The notes beneath the pieces are model-generated. The model was not told where the DNA came from and made no database searches. It saw nothing but the letters and a program-made list of their open reading frames with translations. A stretch of DNA of 54,409 nucleotides from Synechococcaceae cyanobacterium (GTDB lineage: Bacteria > Cyanobacteriota > Cyanobacteriia > PCC-6307 > Cyanobiaceae): assembly GCA_947378425.1 (NCBI GenBank), contig CANCJV010000027.1, positions 1 through 54,409 on the forward strand. Direction: 5' to 3'. Each line of letters opens with the position of its first letter. The stretch's first letter is position 1. Below, one piece after another: positions 54,180-54,409 of the stretch. A program made the translations under genes and the position numbers.

Positions 54180-54409
54180 CTCTCCCCCCTCAGCACCGGC
54201 AACACCGCCGGATCCAGAGCGGACGTCCTTTTCATGGCAGGAACGGCGAGGGGACCTCGACGCGATCCCGAGACGCAATGGCTGCAAGGCGCAGGGACCC
54301 TGGGGCCGCGGCGAGTGGTGCATTCGCCGTCGGGTTGTTCTCCGGAACGACCAGCTGCCTTAGCGGTGCAGGCCCTGGCCCTTGGCCGGCGAGCACCAGC
54401 AGGATCGTG
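54180..54409. other. Window end without a supported gene
   Basis: Frames crossing 54180-54409 on either strand show no recognisable protein. The region upstream of the HTH gene should contain its promoter. Any integrase or further island genes would lie beyond 54409. Confidence 0.4.

Overview
The window is GC-rich, gene-dense DNA from a picocyanobacterium of the alpha-cyanobacterial lineage (Synechococcus/Cyanobium type). The evidence is a form IA RuBisCO inside a cso-type alpha-carboxysome locus, light-dependent and light-independent protochlorophyllide reductases, a photosystem I small subunit, the cyanobacterial alkane pathway, a ChpX-type CO2-hydrating NDH-1 module and several GCGATCGC (HIP1) palindromes. 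The presence of sbtAB plus ndhF/ndhD/chpX points to a freshwater or euryhaline Cyanobium-like strain rather than a streamlined oceanic Prochlorococcus; this placement is inference.

Layout. 1-2866 (minus): a coupled cluster of an S1-domain RNA-binding protein, a Tab2/Atab2-like protein and a laccase-domain protein cut by the window edge. 2942-8258 (plus): creatininase-family protein, then aldehyde-deformylating oxygenase, acyl-ACP reductase, accA, an SDR and folE, closed by a strong hairpin. 8644-13062: exported unknown, trpF, site-2 protease, lipoate-ligase-like protein, CRR6-like protein and the tiny psaM gene. 13134-21969: a membrane unknown, por, a two-gene unknown pair, and on the minus strand chlN-chlB-chlL preceded by an unknown gene.

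22467-40625 is the centrepiece: about 18 kb devoted almost wholly to CO2 concentration. It runs csoS1D, (rdgB, minus), sbtA, sbtB, csoS1, cbbL, cbbS, csoS2, csoSCA, csoS4A, csoS4B, csoS1E, a ferritin-like gene, ndhF, ndhD, chpX, acRAF and cbbX. Bicarbonate uptake (SbtA, gated by SbtB) and CO2 hydration (NDH-1/ChpX) feed the cytosolic bicarbonate pool; the shell (CsoS1, CsoS1D, CsoS1E, CsoS4A/B) and scaffold (CsoS2) enclose RuBisCO and carbonic anhydrase (CsoSCA); acRAF assembles and CbbX reactivates RuBisCO. Strong RNA hairpins lie between cbbL and cbbS, just after cbbS, and in the sbtA leader.

40652-53427 returns to housekeeping: dnaA, a HtrA-type protease lipoprotein, two paired glycosyltransferase-like genes, GNAT, alpha/beta hydrolase, ABC exporter, hisG, gloB, an iron-type ABC ATPase, ridA, a short SepF and a DUF429 protein. 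A tRNA-Pro(UGG) at 53464-53537 is followed by gene-poor DNA with repeated TGAGCAAA words, a perfect 17-bp inverted repeat and a small excisionase-like HTH gene, which looks like the edge of a genomic island.

No CRISPR array, transposase or rRNA was seen. The best leads for something undescribed are the alternative hairpins before sbtA, the fused shell protein CsoS1E with an internal ATG, the unknown gene pair between por and chlL, and the repeat-rich tRNA-Pro boundary.
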